Below the pieces are notes generated by a model. The model had not been told where the DNA came from. It searched no databases and saw only the letters and a list, made by a program, of their open reading frames with translations. Shown one piece after another: positions 1-11,474 of a stretch of 64,000 bases of DNA (positions within the stretch are counted from its first letter, which is position 1; each line of letters begins with the position of its first letter). The position numbers were made by a program, and so were the translations under genes. This stretch comes from Arion vulgaris (Eukaryota; Mollusca; Gastropoda; Stylommatophora; Arionidae): positions 3,541,782 through 3,605,781 of the forward strand of contig CM036759.1 in assembly GCA_020796225.1 (NCBI GenBank), written 5' to 3'.

Positions 1-927
1 TGAGGATAACGACAAACTGATGAGGATAACGACAAACTGATGAGGATAACGACAAAATGATGAGGATAACGACAAAATGATGAGGATAAAGACAAACTGA
101 TGAGGATAACGACAAAATGATTAGGATAACGACAAACTGATGAGGATAACGACAAAATGATGAGGATAACGACAAAATGATGAGGATAACGACAAAATGA
201 TGAGGATAACGACAAAATGATGAGGATAACGACAAAATGATGAGGATAACGACAAAATGATTAGGATAACGACAAAATGATGAGGATAACGACAAACTGA
301 TGAGGATAACGACAAACTGATGAGGATAACGACAAAATGATGAGGATAACGACAAAATGATGAGGATAAAGACAAAATGATGAGGATAACGACAAAATGA
401 TGAGGATAACGACAAAATGATGAGGATAACGACAAAATGATGAGGATAACGACAAACTGATGAGGATAACGACAAAATGATGAGGATAACGACAAAATGA
501 TGAGGATAACGACAAAATGATGAGGATAACGACAAAATGATGAGGATGACAAAATGATGAGGATAACGACAAAATGATGAGGATAACGACAAAATGATGA
601 GGATAACGACAAACTGATGAGGATAACGACAAAATGATGAGGATAACGACAAAATGATGAGGATAACGACAAAATGATGAGGATAACGACAAAATGATGA
701 GGATAACGACAAAATGATGAGGATAACGACAAACTGATGAGGATAACGACAAAATGATGAGGATAACGACAAAATGATGAGGATAACGACAAAATGATGA
801 GGATAACGACAAAATGATGAGATAACGACAAATGATGAGGATAACGACAAAATGATGAGGATAACGACAAAATGATGAGGATAACGACAAAAGGATACAC
901 ACAAACTGATGAGGATAACGACACAAG
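1..927. repeat. 20-bp minisatellite, about 46 copies
   Basis: Tandem copies of TGAGGATAACGACAAAATGA run from the window edge to about 927. A common A-to-C variant gives ACAAACTGA. The register slips near 547 (three bases lost) and near 820-835. On the minus strand it stays open in two frames for over 220 codons (Arg-Tyr-Pro-His-His type repeats). That reflects an array with few stops, not a gene. The array continues beyond the left edge. Confidence 0.95.
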
Positions 928-1385
928 GATACAATATAAGTCTATTGTCTATTCCCAGGTAGAAGATGTAGTTGGCTGTCCACTCTTGCCGCTAAGTGTA
1001 GGGATGGTAGCTTTAATTTGCGTTCTAGGGCTAGATGAGTCGCCCTTGTTGTGTTATATCCGTGTTTATATAGTGTGGTCTTGATATTGTCTATCCATCT
1101 TTTCTTGGTCTTCCCTTAGCTCTAGTACCCGATTTCTTTTTATTGTATGCTGTTAGTGGTGGTTGGATGTATTTCATTCTCATTAAATGTCCAAACCTCT
1201 GCATTTGTTGTCTTTCGATGTATTCGGTGCATGAAGTTATGCCCACTCTACTCCTGATGTCCTCATTTCATAGTCTGTCTTTCCTGGTGACTCCCACTGC
1301 CTTCCTCAAGCATTTCATTTCACACGTGGTTAGCTTTCTGTGATTTGTTGCTGTAATAGACCAAGTTTGGCACTGGTAACAAAGT
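925..1385 (-). mobile_element. LINE remnant, C-terminal region after the reverse transcriptase
   Basis: Read on the minus strand with frameshifts, this stretch gives the post-palm region common to many apurinic-endonuclease LINEs: CQTW near 1360, then KLTTCEMKCLRKAVGVTRKD, a NEDIRSRVG-like stretch, QRFGHLMRMK and finally GRPRKRWIDNI near 1100. The same block recurs at 18715-19200 and 23430-24830. Endonuclease and palm are absent, so it is a 5'-truncated dead copy. Confidence 0.75.
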
Positions 1386-1621
1386 GTTGGTAGGAAAATA
1401 CATTTATCATACAATATAAGTGTCCTGCTAAAAACAAATTAAATATTAATCCACTTGAAATCTATTTACTTTGATTGCTAGAAAACGTGAATACTTTCTA
1501 CAAGGTTTCAAACCTGAACGGTATGTCACGGAAGGGTATCAACAACTGAACTTTTCAAGCTGGCCTCGCCTCGAGCTTCAATTAATTCCGATGGTATATC
1601 ATCGCCATAGACTTCTGTAGT

Positions 1622-1690
1622 GCGGTGGTAGTGAGCTCGATCACAACCTAAGCGTTCCTGGTTCAAACTCCACGGCAGACAGTTTGTAAG
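1622..1690 (+). mobile_element. tRNA-derived SINE head, family 1, copy 1
   Basis: A tRNA-like segment has a good B box (GGTTCAAACTCC, 1660-1671) about 30 bases downstream of a plausible but weak A box. A related sequence occurs at 43538-43600 with the same CGATCACAA stretch and B box, so this is a dispersed repeat rather than a tRNA gene. No clear cloverleaf was found. Confidence 0.5.
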
Positions 1691-1974
1691 CAAATTCGTT
1701 CCCGTAGTTTTTAAGAACTGCAAAAATAGACCTCACCGTTCAGAAATCAATGACAAACTACTGAGCGTATAAGTAGTGCCTAGAAAATCAACGACTCGTT
1801 TACTGTGGTTCATGGCGACGTCCTGTAAAGGATATGTCAAGATTGTTTATATCATCGCCCCCACCCTGGTGCTTTCCTTTCTTCAGATTTTGTATTTGTG
1901 AACGTATTTCCTCTAACATAAGAGTTCTGTCCCTTTCTCTCTCCATTTTCTATTATCATGTCTTGATTCTTTGC

Positions 1975-2102
1975 GAGATTTATGTCTACATTTCTCTCGA
2001 CAATATTAATTTCATCTTCTGTATCCAAAGTGACTAGTGAGATTTATGTCTACATTTCTCTCGACAATATTAATTTCATCTTCTGTATCCAAAGTGACTA
2101 GT
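1975..2102. repeat. Tandem duplication of a 64-bp unit
   Basis: Two essentially identical 64-bp copies (1975-2038 and 2039-2102), starting GAGATTTATGTCTACATTTC. No coding content is seen. Confidence 0.95.
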
Positions 2103-2172
2103 GAGGATTTCATTGGCAAAACACGTAATTACAAAGTACTGTAGTTTTACAAATTACAAAACAAATTACAAC

Positions 2173-2201
2173 AACGTTTCGACCAACAAGGCCTTTATCA
2201 A
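2173..2201 (-). other. Conserved hairpin ending GGTCGAAACG, Penelope-associated, hammerhead-like
   Basis: On the minus strand a TTGATAAA lead is followed by a GGCC/GGTC stem with a short loop and then GAAACG. Related copies are at 15238-15266(+) and 26244-26269(-). This copy lies downstream of the GIY-YIG end of the Penelope-like ORF in the same orientation. Hammerhead ribozyme motifs are known in Penelope-like elements. Here the CUGAUGA core is degenerate, so activity is doubtful. Confidence 0.45.
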
Positions 2202-2375
2202 GCAAACGAACAAACAGGAGTGACAAATTAAATGAAACACAAATGGACGACCAAATACAAACGTATCTAAGGAAAATCTGGGAATAAAAACGAATAACGA
2301 AATAAATGTAACACAAAAACACACATAAAAACTAGAAATAGAACGGAAAAGAAACAATGAAACATCTAGTAAATA

Positions 2376-2539
2376 TATAACTTGAATACATGCAACATAT
2401 ACCCATATAGATTACAAAACATGGGAAGAGAAAGTACTAAGAAGCATAAGAATGTAATATAACATGAATACATGCAACATATACCCATATAGATTACAAA
2501 GCATGGGAAGAGAAAGTATTAAGAAGCATAAGAATGTAA
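2376..2539. repeat. Tandem duplication of an 82-bp unit in the Penelope-like element tail
   Basis: Two near-identical 82-bp copies containing TGAATACATGCAACATATAC and ATGGGAAGAGAAAGTA. They lie between the end of the Penelope-like coding region and the hairpin at 2173-2201, so they are probably part of its 3' non-coding region. Confidence 0.9.
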
Positions 2540-2694
2540 TACGTTGAGCCCGCGTGGTCGCAAGGTACCATACAAAGAAATCAACCGATTCTCCAGAGCA
2601 AATCGACTGCGATCATCCGAGGAACATGATCGGATGGCTGTGACCTGACATCGTGAGCTCCTAAATGGCCAGTATCATTGAAATGGGTGGCTAC

Positions 2695-3625
2695 AGGGGT
2701 CACAGAGCATTGGCGTATGTCGCGTAAGTGTTGGCGAATCGGTCACTGAGCCTCTTGCCTGTCTCGCCGATATAAGCCTTGTTACACCGCTTACAGATAA
2801 TGGCATAGATAAGATTACGGGACTCGCATGTGAACCCATCGTCAATAAGAAACGTGCCTAAAGGAAAAGATACAGTACGCGTCTGTATCACATAAGCACA
2901 CGTGTTGCAACGCCGACAGCCACACTGGACAGTGCCAAAATGAGTCTGGATATTGGACTTAAGGCCACTGTGTACCAACATATCCTTAAGACTTCTGTCC
3001 CGTCTGTAAGACACCAAAGGATAGTTGGGGAAGACAGAACGGGTCTCAGGATCTGATCTAAGGAGAGACAGATGACGGAATAAAACATTTTTTACCAGGG
3101 AACTATGGGGTGGTAAGTTAAGATAAGTTTTACTCTGTCAGAGTTAGTAGTCCTATGCTGGCTGGTAAGGGCCTGCTGGCGAGTGATTTTCTTAACTCGA
3201 TGCATAGCCGAGACAAGCACCCTCTCCGGGTATAGGCGCCTACGAAAGAAATCAAGCATCTCGCGAGCTCTCTCAAGAAAATCATCGTCCTCACTACAAA
3301 GGCGACGAAGGCGTAAGAGCTGCGAGAATGGCAAAGAGTCACGACAAGCCCGGGGATGAGAAGAAGTATAGAGGAGAAAACTATGTGCATCAGTAGGCTT
3401 GTAATATACTGATGTAGTGATGGCGGATAGGCGTAAGGTGATAGTAATGTCAAGAAAGTTGACACAAGTAGTGGGGATGTGAGAAGTAAAACGAATAGAA
3501 GGGTTGAAAACAATGAAATTAATGAAGCGTGACAAATCGGCTTCAGGCATATCAGTGATGCCAATACAGTCATCAATGTATCTGTGATAGACAGACGGAA
3601 GGGGCCATCATATTTACTAGGGTAG
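2695..3625 (-). mobile_element. Penelope-like retroelement fragment: end of reverse transcriptase plus GIY-YIG endonuclease
   Basis: The minus strand encodes the C-terminal part of a Penelope-like protein. The catalytic box YIDDCIG (YIDD codons at 3569-3580) opens the fragment. It is followed by VNFLDITITL, YYKPTDAHSFL and SHPRACRDSLPFSQLLRLRR. After one frameshift near 3105 the frame continues as LSLLRSD and VSYRRDRSLKDMLVHS, a Cys-rich stretch (CGCRRCNTC), and a GIY-YIG core, NLIYAIICKRCNKAYIGETG (about 2750-2815). Reverse transcriptase followed by GIY-YIG is diagnostic of this class. The 5' part is missing: at about 3600 the sequence switches to an unrelated dispersed repeat. The frameshift and truncation mark a dead copy. 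Confidence 0.85.
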
Positions 3626-3765
3626 CTTCCTGGGTCCTACATCAGTCCCCTCTTACAACATGCCTTGTAGGTCGCAGTGGTACTATTCTTTGTTTCCTTG
3701 TGGTAACCGGCACCACAGGGGCGCATGTGTACATATAGATCGTGTCCCTGGCCCGCCGGCCGCAT
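3595..3765 (-). repeat. Dispersed repeat family R1, copy 1
   Basis: Minus-strand copy of a repeat also found at 38880-38985, 55385-55650 and 56385-56640. Shared landmarks are a stretch around GTACCACTGCGACCTACAAG, a GAGGCGACTGATGTAGG-like stretch, and AAGCTACCCTAGTAAATA. It abuts the truncated 5' side of the Penelope-like fragment. The class is unknown; it may be a SINE body or a LINE untranslated region. Confidence 0.65.
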
Positions 3766-3769
3766 GTTA

Positions 3770-3985
3770 TCGGAGATCACTATATAGACATACACCTGAG
3801 ACTGCACAGTTTATATTTCAAGACTGTCTTAAATATGATAAATCGAGACAAACTTAGTAAAACAACACTGAAAAGAAAACCACACGGACCTCTGTGTCAA
3901 CTACAAAAGTCAATGAAGTTTGTAGAAGACGGCGTTGCAGATATAGACACTATTTCAAGTGAACAAGAAGAAGAGACATGATAAT
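3770..3985 (+). mobile_element. Possible RNase H-type LINE C-terminus
   Basis: A plus-strand frame gives HTPETAQFIFQDCLKYDKSR. It resembles the C-terminal ET-x2-HIL-x2-C pocket that follows RNase H in I-clade LINEs. A GAAGAAGAG tract near 3970 could be a simple-repeat tail. The region is too short and eroded to place in a family. Confidence 0.4.
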
Positions 3986-4442
3986 TCAATTATCTGTTAT
4001 CCCTTGTTGAATTCATACCGTCAACATGAGTTCCCGCGTGATAACAACAAGTCCCATAACAGTAAATCCTAAGCTAGGACCATTTGCTTTGGCTATGAAC
4101 ATCTGTAGCTGAAATAAATTGATATCAAAATTAACATGATCACAAAAGATAAAATAAAAAAATAAAAAAAGTCGATTTTCTTTCATTTTAAAATAATCAA
4201 TAATTTCAATGAACTTATGAAGATTAAGACGAGAAATTAAAAAAAACAACATAAATAATTTAGTTGAGAGGGTTTTTATATTTTAATTCAATCAATTCTA
4301 AATACTAAAAAAATAAATCATAACTATGTAAAATTGAGTAGAATTTTAAAAAAAATTGTGTAACAGTTTTACTAAAAGTAAAGTTTCTACAGTTGATTTT
4401 GTAAACAAAATTATACATTTTCTTTGAAATCAAGATATTCAT
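3986..4442. other. AT-rich sequence without recognisable features
   Basis: About 450 bases of AT-rich sequence with A and T homopolymers. No coding, RNA or repeat signal could be supported. Confidence 0.6.
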
Positions 4443-6285
4443 CATCATCATGTACCATGCCGACAAGTGTAAACTGGTATACATCGTCATGTACCATGCC
4501 GACAAGTGTAAACTGGTATACATCGTCATGTACCATGCCGACAAGTGTAAACTGGTATACATCGTCATGTACCATGCCGACAAGTGTAAACTGGTATACT
4601 TCGTCATGTACCATGCCGACAAGTGTAAACTGGTATACATCGTCATGTACCATGCCGACAAGTGTAAACTGGTATACATCGTCATGTACTATGCCGACAA
4701 GTGTAAACTGGTATACATCGTCATGTACCATGCCGACAAGTGTAAACTGGTATACATCGTCATGTACTATGCCGACAAGTGTAAACTGGTATACATAGTC
4801 ATGTACCATGCCGACAAGTGTAAACTGGTATACATCGTCATGTACCATGCCGACAAGTGTAAACTGGTATACATCGTCATGTACCATGCCGACAAGTGTA
4901 AACTGGTATACATCGTCATGTACCATGCCGACAAGTGTAAACTGGTATACATCGTCATGTACCATGCCGACAAGTGTAAACTGGTATACATCGTCATGTA
5001 CCATGCCGACAAGTATAATCTGATATACATCGTCATGTACCATGCCGACAAGTGTAAACTGGTATACATCGTCATGTACCATGCCGACAAGTGTAAACTG
5101 ATATACATCGTCATGTACCATGCCGACAAGTGTAAACTGGGATACATCGTCATGTACCATGCCGACAAGTGTAAACTGGTATACATCGTCATGTACCATG
5201 CCGACAAGTATAATCTGATATACATCGTCATGTACCATGCCGACAAGTGTAAACTGGTATACATCGTCATGTACCATACCGACAAGTGTAAACTGGTATA
5301 CATCGTCATGTGCCATGCCGACAAGTATAATCTGATATACATCGTCATGTACCATGCCGACAAGTGTAAACTGGTATACATCGTCATGTACCATGCCGAC
5401 AAGTGTAAACTAGTATACATCGTCATGTACCATGCCGACAAGTGTAAACTGGTATACTTCGTCATGTACCATGCCGACAAGTGTAAACTGGTATACATCG
5501 TCATGTACCATGCCGACAAGTGTAAACTGGTATACTTCGTCATGTACCATGCCGACAAGTGTAAACTGGTATACATTGTCATGTACCATGCCGACAAGTG
5601 TAAACTGGTATACATCGTCATGTACCATGCCGACAAGTGTAAACTGGTATACATCGTCATGTACCATGCCGACAAGTGTAAACTGATATACATCGTCATG
5701 TACCATGCCGACAAGTGTAAACTGGTATACATTGTCATGTACCATGCCGACAAGTGTAAACTTATATACATCGTCATGTACCATGCCGACAAGTATAAAC
5801 TGGTATACATCGTCATGTACCATGCCGACAAGTGTAAACTGGTATACATCGTCATGTACCATGCCGACAAGTGTAAACTGGTATACATTGTCATGTACCA
5901 TGCCGAGAAGTGTAACTGATATACATCGTCATGTACCATGCCGACAAGTATAAACTGGTATACATCGTCATGTACCATGCCGACAAGTGTAAACTGGTAT
6001 ACATCGTCATGTACCATGCCGACAAGTGTAAACTGGTATACATTGTCATGTACCATGCCGACAAGTGTAAACTGATATACATCGTCATGTACCATGCCGA
6101 CAAGTATAATCTGATATACATCGTCATGTACCATGCCGACAAGTGTAAACTGGTATACATCGTCATGTACCATGCCGACAAGTGTAAACTGGTATACATC
6201 GTCATGTACCATGCCGACAAGTATAATCTGATATACATCGTCATGTACCATGCCGACAAGTGTAAACTGGTATACTTCGTCATGT
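4443..6285. repeat. 39-bp minisatellite, about 47 copies
   Basis: The unit is 39 bp (CATGTACCATGCCGACAAGT, then GTAAACTGGTATACATCGT). Frequent variants are TATAATCTGATATAC for GTGTAAACTGGTATAC, and CTTCGT or CATTGT at the end. Because 39 is 13 codons, several frames on both strands are open: MYHADKCKLVYIV on plus, MVHDDVYQFTLVG and MTMYTSLHLSAWY on minus. No splice, start or composition evidence favours any as a protein. Confidence 0.97.
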
Positions 6286-6733
6286 CATACGAACATCAGT
6301 CCCTGATCAAGTCTGTGTTTTTGTATCGATCAGGTCATGTGATCAGGTCATGTGAACAGGTCATGTGAACAGGTCATCTAGGGATTTATCCTTTTACCTT
6401 CACTTTGTCCTCTTCCCATCCTGTTTGTTAGTTATCACTAAATTTTCAACTGAATTTGTGTGTGTGTGTTAACGTGTCCAAAATATCTAGACTTCTCTAT
6501 ATTTAACTAACATGTTAGAAACATACAATAAAATGTCAGAACAAACAACTACTTACAACAAAATGTCAAAACAAACAACAACTTACAATAAACAAATAAT
6601 TATATCCTCAAGTAATAAAACGATAACATTAAATTATTGAGATTATTTGTTAAAAGCTAACTTGGACACAAGAGGTTTGTGCGTTCAATTCCACACTCAA
6701 AGAGCTCCTTACTGGATGAAAGTCATTTGTCCT

Positions 6734-6863
6734 CCCATTAGAAATGTGAAGTGAACTGACTTCATCCCATTAGAAATGTGAAGTGAACTGACTTCATTCC
6801 ATTAGAAATGTGAAGTGAACTGACTTCATTCCATTAGAAATGTGAAGTGAACTGACTTCATAC
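6734..6863. repeat. 32-bp tandem repeat, four copies
   Basis: Four copies of a 32-bp unit beginning CCCATTAGAAATGTGAAGTG. The flanks (6290-6730 and 6865-7080) hold only short GGTCATGTGAACA-type repeats, a TG run and ATAT stretches. No gene was seen there. Confidence 0.9.
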
Positions 6864-7077
6864 CCTAAAATCTGAACCAGCTAGGGGAAATTTTATTTCA
6901 TTTCTTAACCCCGATATTATATATATATAGGCTACTCTTCCGTATATACCCATGATATATATATATTGAGAGCAGTATATATCTGAGATATGTTCATGGA
7001 CTAGGTATATATCAGATGTTGAACGTGTGCCTGCGTGTGATAGTTATTTAGAAGTTTACTCTTCAATAAACTGTTAC

Positions 7078-7225
7078 TTACTCTCTCTCTCCCTCTCTCC
7101 CTTTCCTTTTTTCTCTCTCCCCTTTCTCTCTCTCCTCTCTATCTCCCTCTTTCTCTCCCTCTGTCTCCCTCTTTCTCTTTCTCTCACTCTTTATCTGTCT
7201 TTCTCTCTCTCTCTTTGCATATATA
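7078..7225. repeat. CT-rich microsatellite
   Basis: Pyrimidine-only tract of TCTC, CCCT and TTTC motifs. The open frames on both strands (Leu/Ser on plus, Arg/Glu/Lys on minus) are low-complexity artefacts. Confidence 0.9.
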
Positions 7226-7439
7226 TATGTGCAAATCCTTAAACTATTTATTGCTGATCTGCTACTGTTTATCACTGATATAATAGTTTCTTGTAACTCT
7301 CGTCCACCTCGGTCCTGTTCTCTGAGTTATATTTGGTTAGAGAAGTGTTTGTATTCTCTTGATCCTATCCCTCATTAGACAAGACATGTATCATACGTCT
7401 AAAACAGCTTGTATTTGACCTAGTCTTGCCTCTTTAGCC

Positions 7440-8885
7440 CTTACCTGATCTGTTATCTCTTTCACATTATCTCTCTCACATTATCTATCAGCTTACCTGA
7501 TCTGTTATCTCTTTCACATTATCTCTCTCACATTATCTATCAGCTTACCTGATCTGTTATCTCTTTAACATTATCTCTCTCACATTATTTATCAGCTTAC
7601 CTGACCTGTTATCTCTCTCACATTATCTCTCTCACATTATCTATCAGCTTACCTGATCTGTTATCTCTTTCACATTATCTCTCTCACATTATCTATCAGC
7701 TTACCTGATCTGTTATCTCTTTCACATTATCTCTCTCACATTATTTATCAAACTACCTGATCTGTTATCTCTTTCACATTATCTCTCTCACATTATTTAT
7801 CAGCTTACCTGATCTGTTATCTCTTTCACATTATCTCTCTCACATTATCTATCAGCTTACCTGATCTGTTATATCTTTCACATTATCTCTCTCACATTAT
7901 TTATCAGCTTACCTGATCTGTTATCTCTTTCACATTATCTTCTCACATTATTTATCAGCTTACCTGATCTGTTATCTCTTTCACATTGTCTCTCTCACAT
8001 TATTTATCAGCTTACCTGATCTGTTATCTCTTTCTACATTATCTTCTCACATTATCTATCAGCTTACCTGATCTGTTATCTCTTTCACATTATCTCTCTC
8101 ACATTATCTATCAGCTTACCTGATCTGTTATCTCTTTAACATTATCTCTCTCACATTATCTATCAGCTTACCTGATCTGTTATCTCTTTCACATTATCTC
8201 TCTCACATTATTTATCATCTTACCTGATCTGTTATCTCTTTCACATTATCTCTCTCACATTATCTATCAGCTTACCTGATCTGTTATCTCTTTCACATTA
8301 TCTCTCTCACATTATCTATCAGCTTACCTGATCTGTTATCTCTCTCACATTATTCTCTCCATTATCTATCAGCTTACCTGATCTGTTATCTCTCTCACAT
8401 TATCTCTCTCACATTATCTATCAGCTTACCTGATCTGTTATCTCTCTCACATTATATCTCTCACATTATATCTCTCACATTATCTATCAGCTTACTTGAT
8501 CTGTTATCTCTCTCACATTATCTCTCTCACATTATCTCTCTCACATTATCTATCAGCTTACCTGATCTGTTATGTCTCTCACATTATCTATCAGCTTACC
8601 TGATCTATTATCTCTCTACATTATATCTCTCACATTATCTCTCTCACATTATTTATCAGCTTACCTGATCTGTTATCTCTCTCACATTATCTCTCTCACA
8701 TTATCTCTCTCACATTATCTATCAGCTTACCTGATCTATTATCTCTCTAACATTATCTATCAGCTTACTTGATCTATTATCTCTCTAACATTATTTATCA
8801 GCTTACCTGATCTATTACCTCTCTCACATTATCAATAAACTTACCTGATCTATTATCTCTCTCACATTATCTATCAGCTTACCTG
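7440..8885. repeat. 52-bp minisatellite, about 27 copies
   Basis: The 52-bp unit begins CAGCTTACCTGATCTGTTAT and contains two CACATTATCT blocks. The second half of the array (after about 8340) has units shortened or lengthened by one CACATTATCTCTCT block, showing slippage at a sub-unit scale. Confidence 0.95.
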
Positions 8886-9066
8886 ACAGAACTGTTCCAT
8901 GGTCACATGACGTGATTGTATAGTGAACAAGTCATCACTGATTGCGTGCATCTGTTCCACAAAACATTAAAATTTATGAATTGATTACAGCAATATCAAC
9001 AAAATTCTCATTTTTTTTCTCTTATCTTCTGTATTTGATCAATTTCCCAATCTCATCTCTGCCAGT

Positions 9067-9490
9067 CCCTCTCCTACTCATTATGTCTCTCAGTTTGTGA
9101 CCACTATTACTTCATAAGTGCTCCGCTCTCCTGCTCATTATGTCTCTCAGTTTGTGACCACTATTACTCCATAAGTGCTCCGATCTCCTGCTCATTATGT
9201 CTCTCAGCTTGTGACCACTATTACTCCATAAGTGCTCCGATCTCCTGCTCATTATGTCTCTCAGCTTGTGACCACTATTACTCCATAAGTGCTCCGATCT
9301 CCTGCTCATTATGTCTCTCAGCTTGTGACCACTATTAGTCCATAAGTGCTCTGATCTCCTGCTCATTATGTCTCTCAGCTGTGGCCACTATTAGTCCATA
9401 AGTGCTCCGATCTCCTGCTCATTATGTCTCTCAGCTGTGGCCACTATTACTCCATAAGTGCTCCAATCTCCTGCTCATTATGTCTCTCAG
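9067..9490 (-). repeat. 57-bp minisatellite derived from a LINE C-terminus, 7-8 copies
   Basis: On the minus strand the 57-bp unit (19 codons) reads SEHLW(T/S)NSGHKLRDIMSRR. The stretch AGATCGGAGCACTTATGGAC, with the following TAAT, also occurs once at the 3' end of the RNase H LINE at about 59384-59407. The array is therefore an amplified piece of that LINE type, with the frame still open through four units. Confidence 0.85.
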
Positions 9491-9890
9491 CATGGAGCTA
9501 CTAACAAGATCAGCTCTCTGCTGATTTACTATTTTGTTTTATCTTCCATTGTAGTACTCTTGCCCAGTTAGATGACATTTGCTATTCTTGCAGCCTGGTT
9601 AGGTTTGCAGATTCACATACATTCCTTGAATACTTACTAGGTTGACAAACTATTTCATTCTCAGTTGTCCGATGTAAACCAAGCTCGGTCTTGTTCCAAC
9701 CTTCTTCACTCTAATGCTGGCATTTGTAACTATTGTCTCTGCTTGTGTTGCTGACGATCTTTCAGATATCACATTTCATTTGTCGTTATTTTCTGTGTCT
9801 GTGCTGTAAGATATTTTATCTGCTTACTCAGCTTTTTCCTCACAACTTCTCTGTGATTACGTGACTTCCATGACTTCTGTTTGTTAAACT
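9491..9890. other. Unassigned sequence
   Basis: Non-repetitive on inspection, with no coding region or RNA that I can support on either strand. Confidence 0.5.
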
Positions 9891-9894
9891 ATCA

Positions 9895-10065
9895 TTTATT
9901 ATTCTTCTTCTTCTTCTCTCAACTCATCTGGAAACATAAGACATCAACAAATTTCTTCCAATCAGATCTGTCTTGAGCAAGTCAGTTCATTTCAGATCTT
10001 TCCGTCGTTTCTCTTTCTTTATTTACAGATCGTCTCCATGTCTCTCTAGGTTAACAAATAGACAT
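9895..10065 (-). mobile_element. LINE 3' end (C-terminal tail and GAA-repeat tail)
   Basis: The minus strand reads, with small slips, ETWRRSVNKE, then EMN-LAQDRSDWKKFVDVLC, then a stop and a (GAA)n tract near 9905. This matches the last residues of several LINE families (RP-x-TWRR ... A-DR-x-W-x3-V-x-ALC) followed by a simple-repeat tail. Confidence 0.6.
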
Positions 10066-10214
10066 ACATGGATCAGCTGAAAGACAAAAGAGATGCGCTA
10101 AAACTCAGAAGTTGTCACAGTAAAACATTTGCCAATTGACCGTCTGTAAAGTGGAGAAAGACAAGAAAAATTCCTATATAAAGTATACCATTTATTCATG
10201 ATTGTCTTGCCTTA

Positions 10215-10330
10215 TTGACAGCAATCATCTCTGAGGTCTTGATCTTGTGATCAATCATCTCTGACGGTCTTAATCCTGTCATCAATCATCTCTGACGGCC
10301 TTGATCCTGTGATCAATTAGATCTGATATC
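10215..10330. repeat. About 31-bp degenerate tandem repeat
   Basis: Three to four units containing ATCAATCATCTCTGACGGTC followed by TTGATCCTGTG. Confidence 0.75.
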
Positions 10331-10559
10331 ATGTTACAGTATAACTGCAGATGTGGTACTTTCAGGTTGAATTTTTCTATTGGTAAAATCTGACAGTTAC
10401 TCGTCTGTACACATTTGTGTCCTGTTAGATAATATGCCTATACCTTGGCTTCGGATGTGCCTATCCTACATACTGTAGGAGCCATCCAGGTGCAAAATGC
10501 TCACGTTCTCAGTGCAAACCAAACAGATCACAAAGAGTAGTTAACTCGATTGATAACAA

Positions 10560-10680
10560 CGAACGCAAACAAACAACTTGCTGTTATACAACAAACAACA
10601 ATTTGCTGTTATACAAAAAAAAAACAATTTGCTGTTATACAACAAACAACAAGAAACAACAACTTGCTGTTATACAACAG
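10560..10680. repeat. Short tandem repeat of TTGCTGTTATACAAC
   Basis: Four units of roughly 24-45 bp sharing TTGCTGTTATACAACA, with variable A and AAC runs between them. Confidence 0.75.
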
Positions 10681-10811
10681 AGATGTGATTTAGTACTTTC
10701 GGTTTTGTTTAGATAGGCACATGACAAATTAATATTACATTTTTTTAAATTGTAAACTAAATATTTACTGTCCTTTTGTGAGACATGGTGCGTTCTGATT
10801 ACATAGAATAA

Positions 10812-11078
10812 TACCAGGGTGGTACCGCAGTGCGTCCTCACACAACTACGCCTCTGGTAGTAACATCAGATAACAGAATACCAGGTGGTACTCGCAGTGC
10901 GTCCTCACACAACTACGCCTCTGGTAGTAACATCAGATAACAGAATACCAGGGTGGTACCGCAGTGCGTCCTCACACAACTACGCCTCTGGTAGTAACAT
11001 CAGATAACAGAATACCAGGTGGTACTGCAGTGCGTCCTCACACAACTACGCCTCTGGTAGTAACATCAGATAACAGAT
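10812..11078. repeat. 67-bp tandem repeat, four copies
   Basis: Four copies of a 67-bp unit beginning CCAGGGTGGTACCGCAGTGC, including CGCCTCTGGTAGTAACATC. The copies are nearly identical, differing mainly by single-base indels in G and C runs. Confidence 0.95.
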
Positions 11079-11474
11079 AAAACAGAAAAACAAACATTGC
11101 AACAGTCAGACCATGAACAGATATAGCGTAGTTAGTTCTTATTGATATAACAATTATTATTTAATTCGTTTATGGATTTCTTTAAAGTGGAAATAATATT
11201 TCATTTTTTTAAATAACTGTATTAATATCGATTAGAAAACACGGATCAGGTTTCAGAGAACAAAACAAATACTCCAAAAAAGAATGTCAATAAAGGAATT
11301 GTTGTACAAGTTAATAAATCCTTGATGTTATGTACTGAACTTATTCTCTGATTGTTAGTCAACAGTTAGAGTAGTTCAATTGTGTTGTTTTGTTAGCATG
11401 TTGATTCATGAAGATTTCATATGCAACATTTCGTTTGTATTATCTGTTTGACTTGAGTCAAGTACAACATTCAA

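Noticed and set aside
121..926. Minus-strand open frames of 221-267 codons over the 20-bp array
   Set aside because: Several frames are open at once and the product is a pure short repeat; no start context, splice sites or domain.
1..927. CTGATGAG words in the 20-bp array, resembling the hammerhead ribozyme core
   Set aside because: The array has no matching stem and no CGAAA box at the right distance (it reads CGACAAA), so the word match is by chance.
1622..1690. A functional tRNA gene
   Set aside because: A B box is present but no cloverleaf with an anticodon stem could be drawn, and a second diverged copy indicates a SINE.
4450..6251. Plus and minus ORFs of up to 494 codons in the 39-bp array
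   Set aside because: The unit is a multiple of three and lacks stops in several frames; overlapping open frames on both strands argue against coding.
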